The position numbers and the translations under genes are program-made. From assembly GCA_021731085.1 (NCBI GenBank), contig JAKFYB010000015.1, positions 1 to 64,000 on the forward strand: DNA of 64,000 nucleotides. The letters are read 5' to 3'. The notes under the pieces are model-generated. The model was not told the DNA's origin and did no database searches. It was given only the letters and a program-made list of their open reading frames with translations. Each line of letters starts with the position of its first letter. Position 1 is the first letter of the stretch. Source of the stretch: Dehalococcoidia bacterium (GTDB taxonomy: Bacteria > Chloroflexota > Dehalococcoidia > DSTF01 > JACRBR01). Below, piece by piece: positions 1 through 8,055 of the stretch.

Positions 1-2106
1 AGACGCTGCCGAGCCATCGGTTTCGCCTGCGAGTACGGCGCGCCGGGAGAGGTTGATGCGCCCCATCGAGTCGATTTCGATGACCATCACTTCGATCTCT
101 TCGCCGACCGAAAGCGCTTCCTCGACGGAGGGCACGCGCTCGGTCGAGATTTCCGAGATCGGCACGAGGCCGTCCTTGCCGGGCGCGATCTCGACGAAGG
201 CACCGAAGTTCATCAGGCGGGCGACGCGGCCGTTGTAGATCTTGCCGACCTCCACGTCCTTCGTCATCGCCTCGATGATGGAGATGGCGCGCTGCGCCGC
301 CTCGCCATCGGGGCCACCGATGAACACGGAGCCGTCGTCCTCGATGTCGATCGTGCAGCCGGTCTCCTCGATGATCGATCGGATGACCTTGCCACCCGGG
401 CCGATGACCGTGCCGATCTTCTGCGGGTCGATCTGGATGCGGTGCATGCGCGGCGCGAAGGGCGACATCTCCTCGCGTGGCTTGTCGAGCACCTTCAGCA
501 TCTCGCCGAGGATGTGCATGCGGCCGTCGCGCGCCTGGCGGACGGCGGCCTTCATGACCTCCATCGGGATGCCCTGGATCTTGATGTCCATCTGGAGGGC
601 CGTGATGCCCTCTTCCGTGCCGGCGACCTTGAAGTCCATGTCGCCCATCCCGTCTTCGAGACCAGCGATGTCGGTGAGCACCTTGTAGTTGCCGTCTTCA
701 CCCATGATGAGGCCCATCGCCACACCGGAGACCGGCGCCTTGATCGGCACACCGGCGTCCATCAGCGAGAGCGTGCTGCCACACGCGGAGCCCATGGACG
801 TGCTGCCATTGCTGGAGAGCGCGTCGGAGACCACGCGGATGGTGTAGGGGAAGTCATCGGAATCCGGCAGCACCGGTGTGATGGCGCGCTCGGCGAGGGC
901 GCCGTGGCCGATCTCGCGGCGACCGGCGCCACCCATGCGTCCCGTCTCACCTACGGAGTACGGGGGCATGCTGTAGTGGTGGAGGTAGCGCTTGCTTTCG
1001 ATCGGTGAGAGCGAGTCAATGCGCTGCGCGTCGCCAACGCCACCGAGCGTTGTCACGGAGAGAACCTGCGTCTGCCCGCGCGTGAAGATTGCGCTGCCGT
1101 GCGTGCGGGGAAGGATGCCCGTCTGGCACCAGATCGGACGCACTTCCGTCGATTTGCGACCATCGGGGCGCTTGTCGTGCTTCAGGATCGATTCGCGGAC
1201 CGTCGTCTTGAGGAAGGAATCCATCGCCTCGCCGACGGCCTTCTCGCCGTACTCCTCGCCGTACTTTTCGATGAGGGTGTTCTTGTGGCCATCGAGGCCG
1301 CCCTGGCGCTCGTCCTTCGCCAGCGCGAGGAACTCCTCGACGTTGCCGGCGAGATCCTTGTAGACGTTCTTCTTGAGCGTCTCGTCGAGGACGGGCGGGT
1401 TGAACTCCATCTTCGTCGGTTTGAAGTGCGCGATCATCTCCTCCTGCAGTTCGATGAGGATCTGGTTCTGCGCCTGGCCGTACTCGAGCGCGCCGAGAAT
1501 GATTTCCTCCGACGCCTCGTCCGCGCCGGCCTCGACCATCATGATCGCGTTCTTAGTGCCCGCGACGACGATGTCGATGAGGCTGTCCTCGAGCTGGTCG
1601 TACGTCGGGTTCGTGACGTACTCGCCGTCGATGTAGCCGACACGCACGCTGCTGACGGGGCCACCGAACGGAATGTCGCTGATGACGAGGCACGCCGATG
1701 CGCCGACGGTGCCGAGCACGTCGGGCTGGTTCTCGCGGTCAGCGGACAGCGGCTGGATGACGCACTGCACTTCGTTGCGCATCGTCTTCGGGAAGAGCGG
1801 GCGCAGCGGGCGGTCGGTCAGGCGGCAGGCGAGAATCGCGTCCGTCGAGGGGCGACCTTCGCGGCGGAAGAAGCTGCCGGGGATTTTGCCGATCGCGTAC
1901 ATCCGCTCTTCGAAGTCGATCGTCAGCGGAAAGAAATCGGTGCCGGGCCGCGGGTTGCGGGCCATCGTCGCCGTGCAGAGCAGGACGAGATCGCCGTACT
2001 TCACGAGGCAGCTGCCGTTGGCGAGACCGGCGACGCGGCCGACCTCGATGGATAGTTCCTTGCCGCCGATTTCGCGGCTGAATGTCTTGATTTCAGGTAC
2101 TGGCAT
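1..2106 (-). CDS. pnp: Polyribonucleotide nucleotidyltransferase (PNPase), 3' end outside window
   Basis: PNPase degrades RNA 3' to 5' by phosphorolysis and is a core enzyme of mRNA turnover. The reverse strand reads without a stop from ATG at 2106 to the window edge, giving 702 codons. The start MPVPEIKTF leads into two RNase PH-type domains; the first contains FFRREGRPS and the second SYSVGE-type and GSACGS stretches. A KH domain follows with GPGGKVIRS, then an S1 domain whose last part is cut off. Only the C-terminal tail is missing, since the family is usually about 700-750 residues. It lies downstream of rpsO in the same direction, the classic rpsO-pnp order, so some read-through of the rpsO terminator is likely. 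Identification is very secure. Confidence 0.97.
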   Translation of the reverse strand, partial: MPVPEIKTFSREIGGKELSIEVGRVAGLANGSCLVKYGDLVLLCTATMARNPRPGTDFFPLTIDFEERMYAIGKIPGSFFRREGRPSTDAILACRLTDRPLRPLFPKTMRNEVQCVIQPLSADRENQPDVLGTVGASACLVISDIPFGGPVSSVRVGYIDGEYVTNPTYDQLEDSLIDIVVAGTKNAIMMVEAGADEASEEIILGALEYGQAQNQILIELQEEMIAHFKPTKMEFNPPVLDETLKKNVYKDLAGNVEEFLALAKDERQGGLDGHKNTLIEKYGEEYGEKAVGEAMDSFLKTTVRESILKHDKRPDGRKSTEVRPIWCQTGILPRTHGSAIFTRGQTQVLSVTTLGGVGDAQRIDSLSPIESKRYLHHYSMPPYSVGETGRMGGAGRREIGHGALAERAITPVLPDSDDFPYTIRVVSDALSSNGSTSMGSACGSTLSLMDAGVPIKAPVSGVAMGLIMGEDGNYKVLTDIAGLEDGMGDMDFKVAGTEEGITALQMDIKIQGIPMEVMKAAVRQARDGRMHILGEMLKVLDKPREEMSPFAPRMHRIQIDPQKIGTVIGPGGKVIRSIIEETGCTIDIEDDGSVFIGGPDGEAAQRAISIIEAMTKDVEVGKIYNGRVARLMNFGAFVEIAPGKDGLVPISEISTERVPSVEEALSVGEEIEVMVIEIDSMGRINLSRRAVLAGETDGSAAS

Positions 2107-2375
2107 AGTTTGTGGACTCCTTCGTCCCTGTGATGTTGTGCGCTCGCGTCCGGCGGAAGTCAGCGAGAGTCGTGGTGTGTGTTGTGCAGCGACCGGATCT
2201 TGATTCGGGCTTCCGCCGGGCTGCGTCGACTTGGTCGAAAGACGTGATCTCGAATTGTGGAAGGTGTTCGGGGGCTCTCGCCGCAGCGAGTGTTCCGTGC
2301 GCCCGTCAGTCGAGGTCGTCGTGTTTCAAATATTCGGCGCCCATCCCTACGCGGAGGGTTCTCCAAGGGCGCGTG

Positions 2376-2401
2376 AAAAAGCCCCCGCTATTTGCGGAGG
2401 C
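2376..2401 (-). terminator. Intrinsic terminator of rpsO
   Basis: On the minus strand an 8-bp stem (2394-2401 with 2381-2388, one G-U pair) closes a 5-nt loop and is followed by five T residues at 2376-2380. The rpsO stop codon lies at the stem-loop junction. It separates rpsO from pnp and would make pnp depend on read-through or its own promoter. Confidence 0.8.
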
Positions 2402-2657
2402 CCAGCTTTGCGAGGACGGCGCGGTAGCGCGTGACGTCCTTCTTGTTGAGGAAGGCAAGTTGACGCCGACGCTGGCCGACGAGCTTGAGAAGCCCGCGCT
2501 GCGTCGAGTGGTCCTGCCTGTGCTGCTTGAGGTGGTCGGTGAGGTAGTTGATGCGATCCGTGAGGATGGCGATCTGAACTTCTGCCGAGCCTGTATCAGT
2601 CGCGTGGGTCTTGTGCTGGCCGATGATATCGGCCTTGCGCTCTGCTGTCAGCGCCAT
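2388..2657 (-). CDS. rpsO: 30S ribosomal protein S15
   Basis: Primary 16S rRNA-binding protein of the small-subunit platform. The 89-residue product is exactly the family length and starts [12 protein letters not shown]. It contains the signature GSAEVQIA and the LDSQRGLL-like stretch [15 protein letters not shown], and ends LAKLGLRK. It precedes pnp in the same orientation, a widely conserved pair. A purine-rich stretch (GAGAGG on the minus strand) lies ahead of the ATG. Identification is very secure. Confidence 0.98.
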   Translation of the reverse strand: MALTAERKADIIGQHKTHATDTGSAEVQIAILTDRINYLTDHLKQHRQDHSTQRGLLKLVGQRRRQLAFLNKKDVTRYRAVLAKLGLRK

Positions 2658-2789
2658 ACGTCGTTGTGTTCCTCTCTCTTTTGGTCGGTTTGAAGGTACC
2701 AGAGGTGGGAAGGGCTGGCAACCGGGTTAGCCCTGAAGAACGGCTCTTCGCGGGTTCGCGCGTGCTGTGCCCGGCGCGCGAACCTCGCC

Positions 2790-3533
2790 CTAAGTTCTCC
2801 GTCTAATGGCGACGAGCGACATCCCGCCCGCAGCCACGGCAAGCCCAATGAGGCCCACAACCATCGGCCAAACGCTTGCATCGGAGCCCGACCCGGTCGA
2901 GGGGAGCCCTACGGGAGCACTCGAACCACCGCCCGCGTCAAGAGTGCCAACTGGGATCGGAGCCCCGTCTGTGCCAGAACGCACTGGGAAGGGCACAAGT
3001 CCTTCGGGCTTGGGATTGCCGAGCATCGTCGAAGGAAACACGCCGCGCACGATGCGGTCCTCCGACACGCTAATCGTTGCCACATAAAGGCCGGCGTTCG
3101 TTTCCCACGTCGGAACGCCGATGAATCCTGGACCCCACCAGAACATCAAGAGGTAATCGCCTGCGGGGAGGTTCTTGAAAAGGAACGTGCCGTCTTCGGC
3201 TGTGAACAAGCTGTAGCCACCACCAGTGCGAACCAGTTCAACCAGCGTAGTCGCCGGTTGGTCAGATTCTGATGCACGCCCGTCGCCATCGGTGTCCAGA
3301 ACGAAAGTACCCTGCAGCGACCCATCCGCGGACAGAATGTCGCTCCCAGGCGTCGGCCAGGCGATGGGCGTGGCCGATGGCTCGGGTGCCGAGGTCTCTT
3401 CGATGACGGCGATAGCAACCGCCGTTCCCGTCGTGACAGGATCATTCGGTGACTGGCCGAAGGCAGGTTGCACTGTGCTCACGAACAAAAGGAGGGCGAT
3501 TGCAAAATATGCGGCGAGGATGCACATCTTCAC
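2790..3533 (-). CDS. Secreted LPXTG-type surface protein with a Cna-B-like domain
   Basis: The 247-residue product begins with a hydrophobic signal peptide ending near AFGQ (about residue 27). A Thr/Pro-rich stretch follows, then a domain resembling Cna-B/SdrD-type folds (DTDGDGRAS, FLFKNLPAGDYLL). The C terminus has all three parts of a sortase signal: LPSTG at residues 210-214, a hydrophobic segment, and the tail IRRRT. It should therefore be covalently attached to a surface polymer by a sortase, although no sortase is in the window. The start is GTG at 3533 or ATG at 3527; the first lies only 7 nt from a TATAAT box, so the message may be leaderless. What it binds or supports is unknown. 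Confidence 0.78.
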   Translation of the reverse strand: MKMCILAAYFAIALLLFVSTVQPAFGQSPNDPVTTGTAVAIAVIEETSAPEPSATPIAWPTPGSDILSADGSLQGTFVLDTDGDGRASESDQPATTLVELVRTGGGYSLFTAEDGTFLFKNLPAGDYLLMFWWGPGFIGVPTWETNAGLYVATISVSEDRIVRGVFPSTMLGNPKPEGLVPFPVRSGTDGAPIPVGTLDAGGGSSAPVGLPSTGSGSDASVWPMVVGLIGLAVAAGGMSLVAIRRRT

Positions 3534-3539
3534 GGAACC

Positions 3540-3563
3540 ATTATAGATCGATGCACTGAAAGG
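3540..3563 (-). promoter_or_regulatory. Promoter of the LPXTG gene, possibly leaderless
   Basis: A perfect minus-strand -10 box TATAAT lies at 3540-3545, with the weak -35 candidate GCGACA about 18 bp upstream. A start site 6-7 nt downstream would fall on or just before the GTG at 3533, leaving no room for a Shine-Dalgarno sequence. Confidence 0.5.
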
Positions 3564-3579
3564 TGTCGCGTACGATGCG

Positions 3580-3999
3580 ATGATGGAGCAAGCACGGGAA
3601 ATTCTGCAACGATTCGGGAGGTGGCCGACGGTCGTCGTCTGGGCCTTCGCAATCGTCGCGCTTTCGTCCGTGCCGAACTACTTCCCGGCTCCGAGTCCAG
3701 GCGAGTTGAGCTTCGACAAGGTCGTGCACTTCGTCGAGTACTTCGTTCTCGGCGCGCTGGTCGTCGCCGCGGCGATACGCTCGAACACTTCGCTCCCAAT
3801 CTGGGTCATCGTTGGCGCGTCGATCGTCGGTGTGGCCGCGTTCGGTGTAGGCGATGAGTTGTATCAGCGAATGGTCCCGGGTCGTGATACGAACGTCTAC
3901 GACTGGGCGGCGGATCTCGTCGGCGCGACGCTCGGCGCTTTCGCGGCCGCGTATGTGCTTTCCTACGACTCGCGTTGTTCCGGGCGACAGAGGTCGTAG
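3580..3999 (+). CDS. VanZ-like membrane protein
   Basis: The 139-residue protein has about four hydrophobic segments and the VanZ-family features: FDKVVHFVEYFVLGAL in the middle and the later GVGDELYQRMVPGRDTNVYDW followed by a Gly/Ala-rich membrane segment. VanZ proteins are small integral membrane proteins; the founding member gives low-level teicoplanin resistance, but most members have no known role. It diverges from the LPXTG gene across 46 bp. Its 3' end overlaps the convergent flavoprotein gene by 37 bp. Confidence 0.85.
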   Translation: MMEQAREILQRFGRWPTVVVWAFAIVALSSVPNYFPAPSPGELSFDKVVHFVEYFVLGALVVAAAIRSNTSLPIWVIVGASIVGVAAFGVGDELYQRMVPGRDTNVYDWAADLVGATLGAFAAAYVLSYDSRCSGRQRS

Positions 4000-4928
4000 T
4001 TGGCGGCCTGGGCGGCGGTGGCGCCTTCGTGGGCGGCGGTGACGATCTGGTGGGCATGGGGCTTCGTGACGTCGCCAGCGGCGTAAACGCGCTTGCGGCT
4101 CGTGCGCTGCTCGGTGTTGACGGCGATGAAGCCGCTGCTGTTGCACTTGAGGCGAAGCATCTTCGCGAGCGTGTCGTTGGGCGTCGAGCCCTGCGCGCTG
4201 AACATCATGTCGAGCGGTATGCGTTCGCCCTTCTTGGTGAGCGCCGCGTCCATCCGGCCGTGATTGCCTTCGACGCTTGCGAGCACGTCGCGGTGGATAG
4301 CGATGCCCGCCTGTTCGAGGTAGCGCACCTTCTTCGGCGAGAAGCTGTGGCGCTCGCTGTTCGTGAGAATGCTGACATCGTCGGTGAACTCGAGGAACTG
4401 GAGGGCGGTGGTTGCCGCTTCGTCGTCGTGGCCGACGAGCAGGATGCGCTTGCCGCGTGTCTTCCAGCCATCGCAGGTAATGCACCAGAACAGCGACTTC
4501 CCCACGTACTGCTCGACATCCGCGATCTTCGGGAAGTCGTCGGTGACGCCGGTCGCGAGAATGATGGCGCGCGCGTGGACGACCTTGCGCCCGCAGGGCA
4601 GTGCGAAACCATCGCCGTCCTTGCGAACGGACGTGACGCGCGCCTCCATGAACGTCGCGCCGAACCGCGCGGCCTGGATGGCGCCCTTCTTGCGGAGGTC
4701 GCGCGCACGGATGCCGTGCGGAAAGCCGAGGTAGTTCTCGTTCACCTGGTGTGCGGTCGAGCGGCCCTCGCCCGCGTCGATGACGATGACGCTGCGGTTG
4801 AAGCGCGCCAGGTAGATAGCGGCGGAGAGTCCGGCCGGCCCGCCTCCGATAATCGCGACGTCGTAACTCGCGCTCTTCGGCTTGCGGGCCTTGGGAACGC
4901 GCTGCTTCGGGTACGGTGTGTCGGCCAT
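3963..4928 (-). CDS. Thioredoxin reductase-like FAD/NAD(P) oxidoreductase
   Basis: The 321-residue flavoprotein has the FAD-binding GGGPAGLSAA near residue 29, a second nucleotide-binding region (ILLVGHDDEA) and the C-terminal FAD motif YAAGDVT. The redox CxxC is present as CITCDG, matching the CATCDG of thioredoxin reductases. The NADPH site reads GHDDEA instead of the usual GGGDSA, so the cofactor or substrate may differ from classical TrxB. About 20 basic residues precede the FAD motif. No thioredoxin gene is adjacent. It overlaps vanZ convergently. A general disulfide reductase role is likely; the partner is unknown. Confidence 0.85.
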   Translation of the reverse strand: MADTPYPKQRVPKARKPKSASYDVAIIGGGPAGLSAAIYLARFNRSVIVIDAGEGRSTAHQVNENYLGFPHGIRARDLRKKGAIQAARFGATFMEARVTSVRKDGDGFALPCGRKVVHARAIILATGVTDDFPKIADVEQYVGKSLFWCITCDGWKTRGKRILLVGHDDEAATTALQFLEFTDDVSILTNSERHSFSPKKVRYLEQAGIAIHRDVLASVEGNHGRMDAALTKKGERIPLDMMFSAQGSTPNDTLAKMLRLKCNSSGFIAVNTEQRTSRKRVYAAGDVTKPHAHQIVTAAHEGATAAQAANYDLCRPEQRES

Positions 4929-5026
4929 GCTCCATCGTCACATGCCCTTGTGCTAGACATTCGAACGGAAGCCCCTCACACGTTGCGATTGCGTGCCAAC
5001 CGGCGGTCGGCGTCTATGATTTGCTC

Positions 5027-5920
5027 ATGGGCGAACGACCAACCGTCGCGATCGTCACCGATAGCACCGCCTGCATTCCGGGGGAGGTCGCCGCGCACTA
5101 CGGCATCGAGATCGTGCCTGTGCACCTCATCGTCGGTGGGCGGACGTACGCCGACTCGCTGACTGCGGATACGTCGGAGTTCTACGAGCGGCTGCGGACG
5201 TCGAGCGAGCGGCCGACGACGGCGGCGCCTTCGCCGGGCATGTATGTCGAGGCGATCGGGCGGGCGGCACGGCGTGCGGAGTCGGTGCTAGTGATCACGG
5301 TGTCGGCGCAGTTCAGTGCGATGCATGACAGCGCGCGGGCGGCGATCGACCTCGTACGCGCGGAGTCAGCGCCCGGCTCGGGCGGGCTGGATGTGCGGCT
5401 GCTGGACTCGCGCAACGCGGCGATGGCGCAGGGGTTCGTCGTGCTGGAGGCTGCGCGTGTCGCGGCGGCGGGTGCGTCGATCGACGAGGTGGTGGCGCGG
5501 GCGGAGGCGATGACGAGCGATGTAACGCTGCTGGCGATGCTCGACACGCTGTCATTTCTGGCGAAGAGCGGGCGTGTGCCGCGCGTTGCCGCGTGGTTTG
5601 TGGGCGTGCTGCAGGTGAAGCCGATCGTGCGGTTCGGTGCGACTAAGATCAAGCTTGCGGCGCGCACACGCTCGCGCGAGCGTGCGCTCGACAAGATGGC
5701 GGCGCTATTCGCGGAAGCGACGGCTGGACGCCCGGTGCACGTCGCGGTACACCACGCGAACGCATCAGCGGACGCCGATCGTCTGCTGGCTGCCGCGCAG
5801 GGGTCGACGCACGTCGTCGAGTCGTACGTCACGGAGTTCACGCAGGTGATGGGCGCGCACACCGGGCCGGGGCTCGTCGGACTGGCATGGTGGTGTGAGG
5901 GCGGAGAACCTAACCCCTAG
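5027..5920 (+). CDS. DegV family fatty-acid-binding protein
   Basis: The 297-residue protein starts at ATG 5027 with MGERPTVAIVTDSTACIP, the typical DegV opening (VTDSTxxxP). It continues with SQPTTAAPSPG-like RPTTAAPSPGMYVE, the region FSAMHDSA, and the late motif TGPGLVGLAW. DegV/FakB proteins hold a fatty acid for presentation to the FakA kinase; no fakA is seen here. An upstream in-frame start at 4916 would add 37 residues lacking family resemblance, so the later ATG is preferred. Its stop lies 3 bp from the stop of the convergent lipoprotein gene. Confidence 0.92.
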   Translation: MGERPTVAIVTDSTACIPGEVAAHYGIEIVPVHLIVGGRTYADSLTADTSEFYERLRTSSERPTTAAPSPGMYVEAIGRAARRAESVLVITVSAQFSAMHDSARAAIDLVRAESAPGSGGLDVRLLDSRNAAMAQGFVVLEAARVAAAGASIDEVVARAEAMTSDVTLLAMLDTLSFLAKSGRVPRVAAWFVGVLQVKPIVRFGATKIKLAARTRSRERALDKMAALFAEATAGRPVHVAVHHANASADADRLLAAAQGSTHVVESYVTEFTQVMGAHTGPGLVGLAWWCEGGEPNP

Positions 5921-5923
5921 AAT

Positions 5924-7201
5924 CTAGTTCGCGGGGATCAGTGATTCCACAACGTCGAGTATCGCTTCGCGGCTGTTGAAGGCTTCGGGTTCGGGTGCGG
6001 CGATGCGAATGACGGACGAGGCTGTGGTGACGAGCGCAACGTAGCGGTCGGGGGGCGCGGTGGGGCAGACGCCGCTGGCGAGGTTGCGGCGGCGGTCGCT
6101 GTAGGCGTGGTAGAGGACGACGGCCATACCCTCGACCTCTAGCTCTTCCTTCACAACACAGACATCGGGCGGCCAGGCGCGCAGGCCGTCGGCTTCAGCG
6201 ATGCGCCAGTCGTCCAGACGCCACTGCTTGAGTTCGAGCAGCGTCGGACCGAACTCGTTGGCGACGGGGCGGTAGCTGACGATCGCACGGTAGCGTTCGG
6301 TCGGACGGCTGTTTCCTTCCGCAAGGAGCGCGCCGCGAAGCGCGACTGGCGGCGCGCCTTTGATCGCAGCGTCGGCGCCGATCCAGTACAGCGTCACGTC
6401 CGGACGCGGCTTCGTGATCGCGGCAACGGGATCGTCGTCAACGAATCCGATGCTTGCGGGATCGAAGTGATACGCCGCGTACGAATCGGCTGGCTTGAAG
6501 TTGTGTTCGTACAGGATGAGCCTTCCCGTCTCGCCAGAGCCCGTGACGTTGCCGTCGGCGTCGAGTGACTCGATGCGGCCGCTGCCCTCCTGCGCGATGG
6601 GCAAGTAGGTCTCCGGATCGAGGAAGAGCGTGTCGGTAAACGAACTGCGGCTCGTCGGACTGCTGACGCCACCCAGCGTGAGCATCGCGATCGCGGGCTG
6701 GCCGTGATAGTCGGCGTCCATGAGCGTCGTCGTTACGCCCTGCTCGTTTTCACCGCGGCAGGCGATCAGGATGCTGACCAGCGGATCGCTCGCGCCGCGG
6801 CACGTCGTCGCTTCGCGCAGAAATGTCGGGTCGTACTCAAGCGTCTGGTGGTAGCGGCGTCCGGTGATAATCCACGTCGTGCGCTTCACGTTCTCGGGCG
6901 AGAACACCGCCTCCATCTCGCCGCGCGCGCTGCTGTTGGCGACGTTGATGCTGGCGCGCACGCGCGTCGTGAACGTGAACTCACCCTGCGTCTCGATGAT
7001 GGAGATAGTCGGCTGATAGATCTCGCCCGGGCGCGACATAGACGTCGCCATGCGCGCATAGACGCCGGCGAGCGCGGGCTGCCAGCCGAGTTCCTGCGCG
7101 GGCGTACGGATACGCGCGTCGCTACGAGCGGTAGCACAGCCGGTAAGCAAGATTGTGAGCACGAACAGGGCCGCGCACACGCGCAGCCTCGAAATAACCA
7201 T
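5924..7201 (-). CDS. Predicted lipoprotein, function unknown
   Basis: The 425-residue protein starts at ATG 7201 with MVISRLRV, then a hydrophobic stretch and the lipobox LLTGC around residue 22, so it should be lipid-anchored outside the cell. The body contains beta-rich segments (FTFTTRVRASINVANSS, TTWIITGRRYHQTLEYD) and no motif I recognise. It weakly recalls LolA/LppX-type lipoprotein folds that measure or carry lipids, but this is only an impression. The reading frame extends upstream to 7639, but that part overlaps the low-complexity tail of the next gene and lacks a credible signal peptide. Confidence 0.75.
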   Translation of the reverse strand: MVISRLRVCAALFVLTILLTGCATARSDARIRTPAQELGWQPALAGVYARMATSMSRPGEIYQPTISIIETQGEFTFTTRVRASINVANSSARGEMEAVFSPENVKRTTWIITGRRYHQTLEYDPTFLREATTCRGASDPLVSILIACRGENEQGVTTTLMDADYHGQPAIAMLTLGGVSSPTSRSSFTDTLFLDPETYLPIAQEGSGRIESLDADGNVTGSGETGRLILYEHNFKPADSYAAYHFDPASIGFVDDDPVAAITKPRPDVTLYWIGADAAIKGAPPVALRGALLAEGNSRPTERYRAIVSYRPVANEFGPTLLELKQWRLDDWRIAEADGLRAWPPDVCVVKEELEVEGMAVVLYHAYSDRRRNLASGVCPTAPPDRYVALVTTASSVIRIAAPEPEAFNSREAILDVVESLIPAN

Positions 7202-7311
7202 GAACCCTCCGGCCCGCCAGCCAGAATGCACAGTATGCGCGATCATTCGCGCGACCAACACCCTTAGCGGTCGTAAGGGACGTAGGGACGGTGGCATGTA
7301 CGAGTGCCCGG

Positions 7312-7959
7312 CTACGGTGTCGCTGTTTCCGTCGGTGTCGAAGTCTCCGTCGGCGTGGACGTCTCCGTGGGTGTTGGCGTCTCTGTTGGCGTTGGCGTCA
7401 CGGTGGGAGTTGAGCTTGGCGTGAAGGTGTTGGTCGGAGTTGACGTCGGCCCAGGGGTCAGGCCGCCTTCGTAGAGGAAGCTGGTGTTCGCCTGGTGCTG
7501 GCCGATCGTGATCGCCTGGATGACGTAGCGCTGCCCGCGGACAAGCGGCGTCGCGAGATTGAGTCGAAGGCCCACCGTCGCGGACGGCACCCACGGGTCG
7601 TCGCTGCCTGGCGACATCTCCCAGCACGGCGCAACGCATCCGGTGTCACGGTAATTGAAGCGAGACTGATCTCCCTGTGGCCCGAACAGTGTGTAGAGCT
7701 GCGTCGGCTCGCGGATCGTTGCACCGCCGATGTTCTTGATCCAGGCGTCGACTTGCGAGTCGCCGTTGGTCGTGACCTCGACCACTTCGATCGCAGACGA
7801 GATCGAGTCTCCGAATGCCTGCTCACGGCTATTGATTGCCGCGATCGACAGATTCAGGCCGGGCATGACGCCGCCAATGATCGAGACGATAATCGCGATC
7901 GTCGCGATCGTCATGAAGCAGGCGGCGATGACCTTGTCGATGATGCGCTCCCAGCCCAC
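7312..7959 (-). CDS. Archaeal-type pilin/flagellin-like protein with a Thr/Pro-rich tail
   Basis: The 215-residue protein has one hydrophobic N-terminal helix (residues about 8-33) after a short basic start MGWERIIDK. A beta-rich domain includes VDAWIKNIGGATI, which resembles the 'KN-G-T' stretch of archaeal FlaF/FlaG and pilin-like proteins. The last 50 residues are almost only Thr, Pro, Glu and Ser (repeated TPTET units), a likely disordered or glycosylated tail. No other filament genes are adjacent. It may be a pilin, an envelope stator-like protein or a surface stalk. It ends 110 bp before the lipoprotein gene in the same direction. Confidence 0.6.
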   Translation of the reverse strand: MGWERIIDKVIAACFMTIATIAIIVSIIGGVMPGLNLSIAAINSREQAFGDSISSAIEVVEVTTNGDSQVDAWIKNIGGATIREPTQLYTLFGPQGDQSRFNYRDTGCVAPCWEMSPGSDDPWVPSATVGLRLNLATPLVRGQRYVIQAITIGQHQANTSFLYEGGLTPGPTSTPTNTFTPSSTPTVTPTPTETPTPTETSTPTETSTPTETATP

Positions 7960-8055
7960 TGCTGCGCGTGCGGCGGCTAATGGCTGGAGGCATCATCCGT
8001 GTTCAGAGACGCGCACGTCATCGGGGTTCGCCCCAAGGCGCGCTCGACATACTCC

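Noticed and set aside
3541-4941. A 466-codon minus-strand frame over the flavoprotein and VanZ genes.
   Set aside because: It is a shifted reading of the thioredoxin-reductase-like gene with an arginine-rich, motif-free product.
5924-7639. N-terminal extension of the lipoprotein frame to 7639.
   Set aside because: It overlaps the low-complexity tail of the pilin-like gene and lacks a signal; the lipobox protein starts at 7201.
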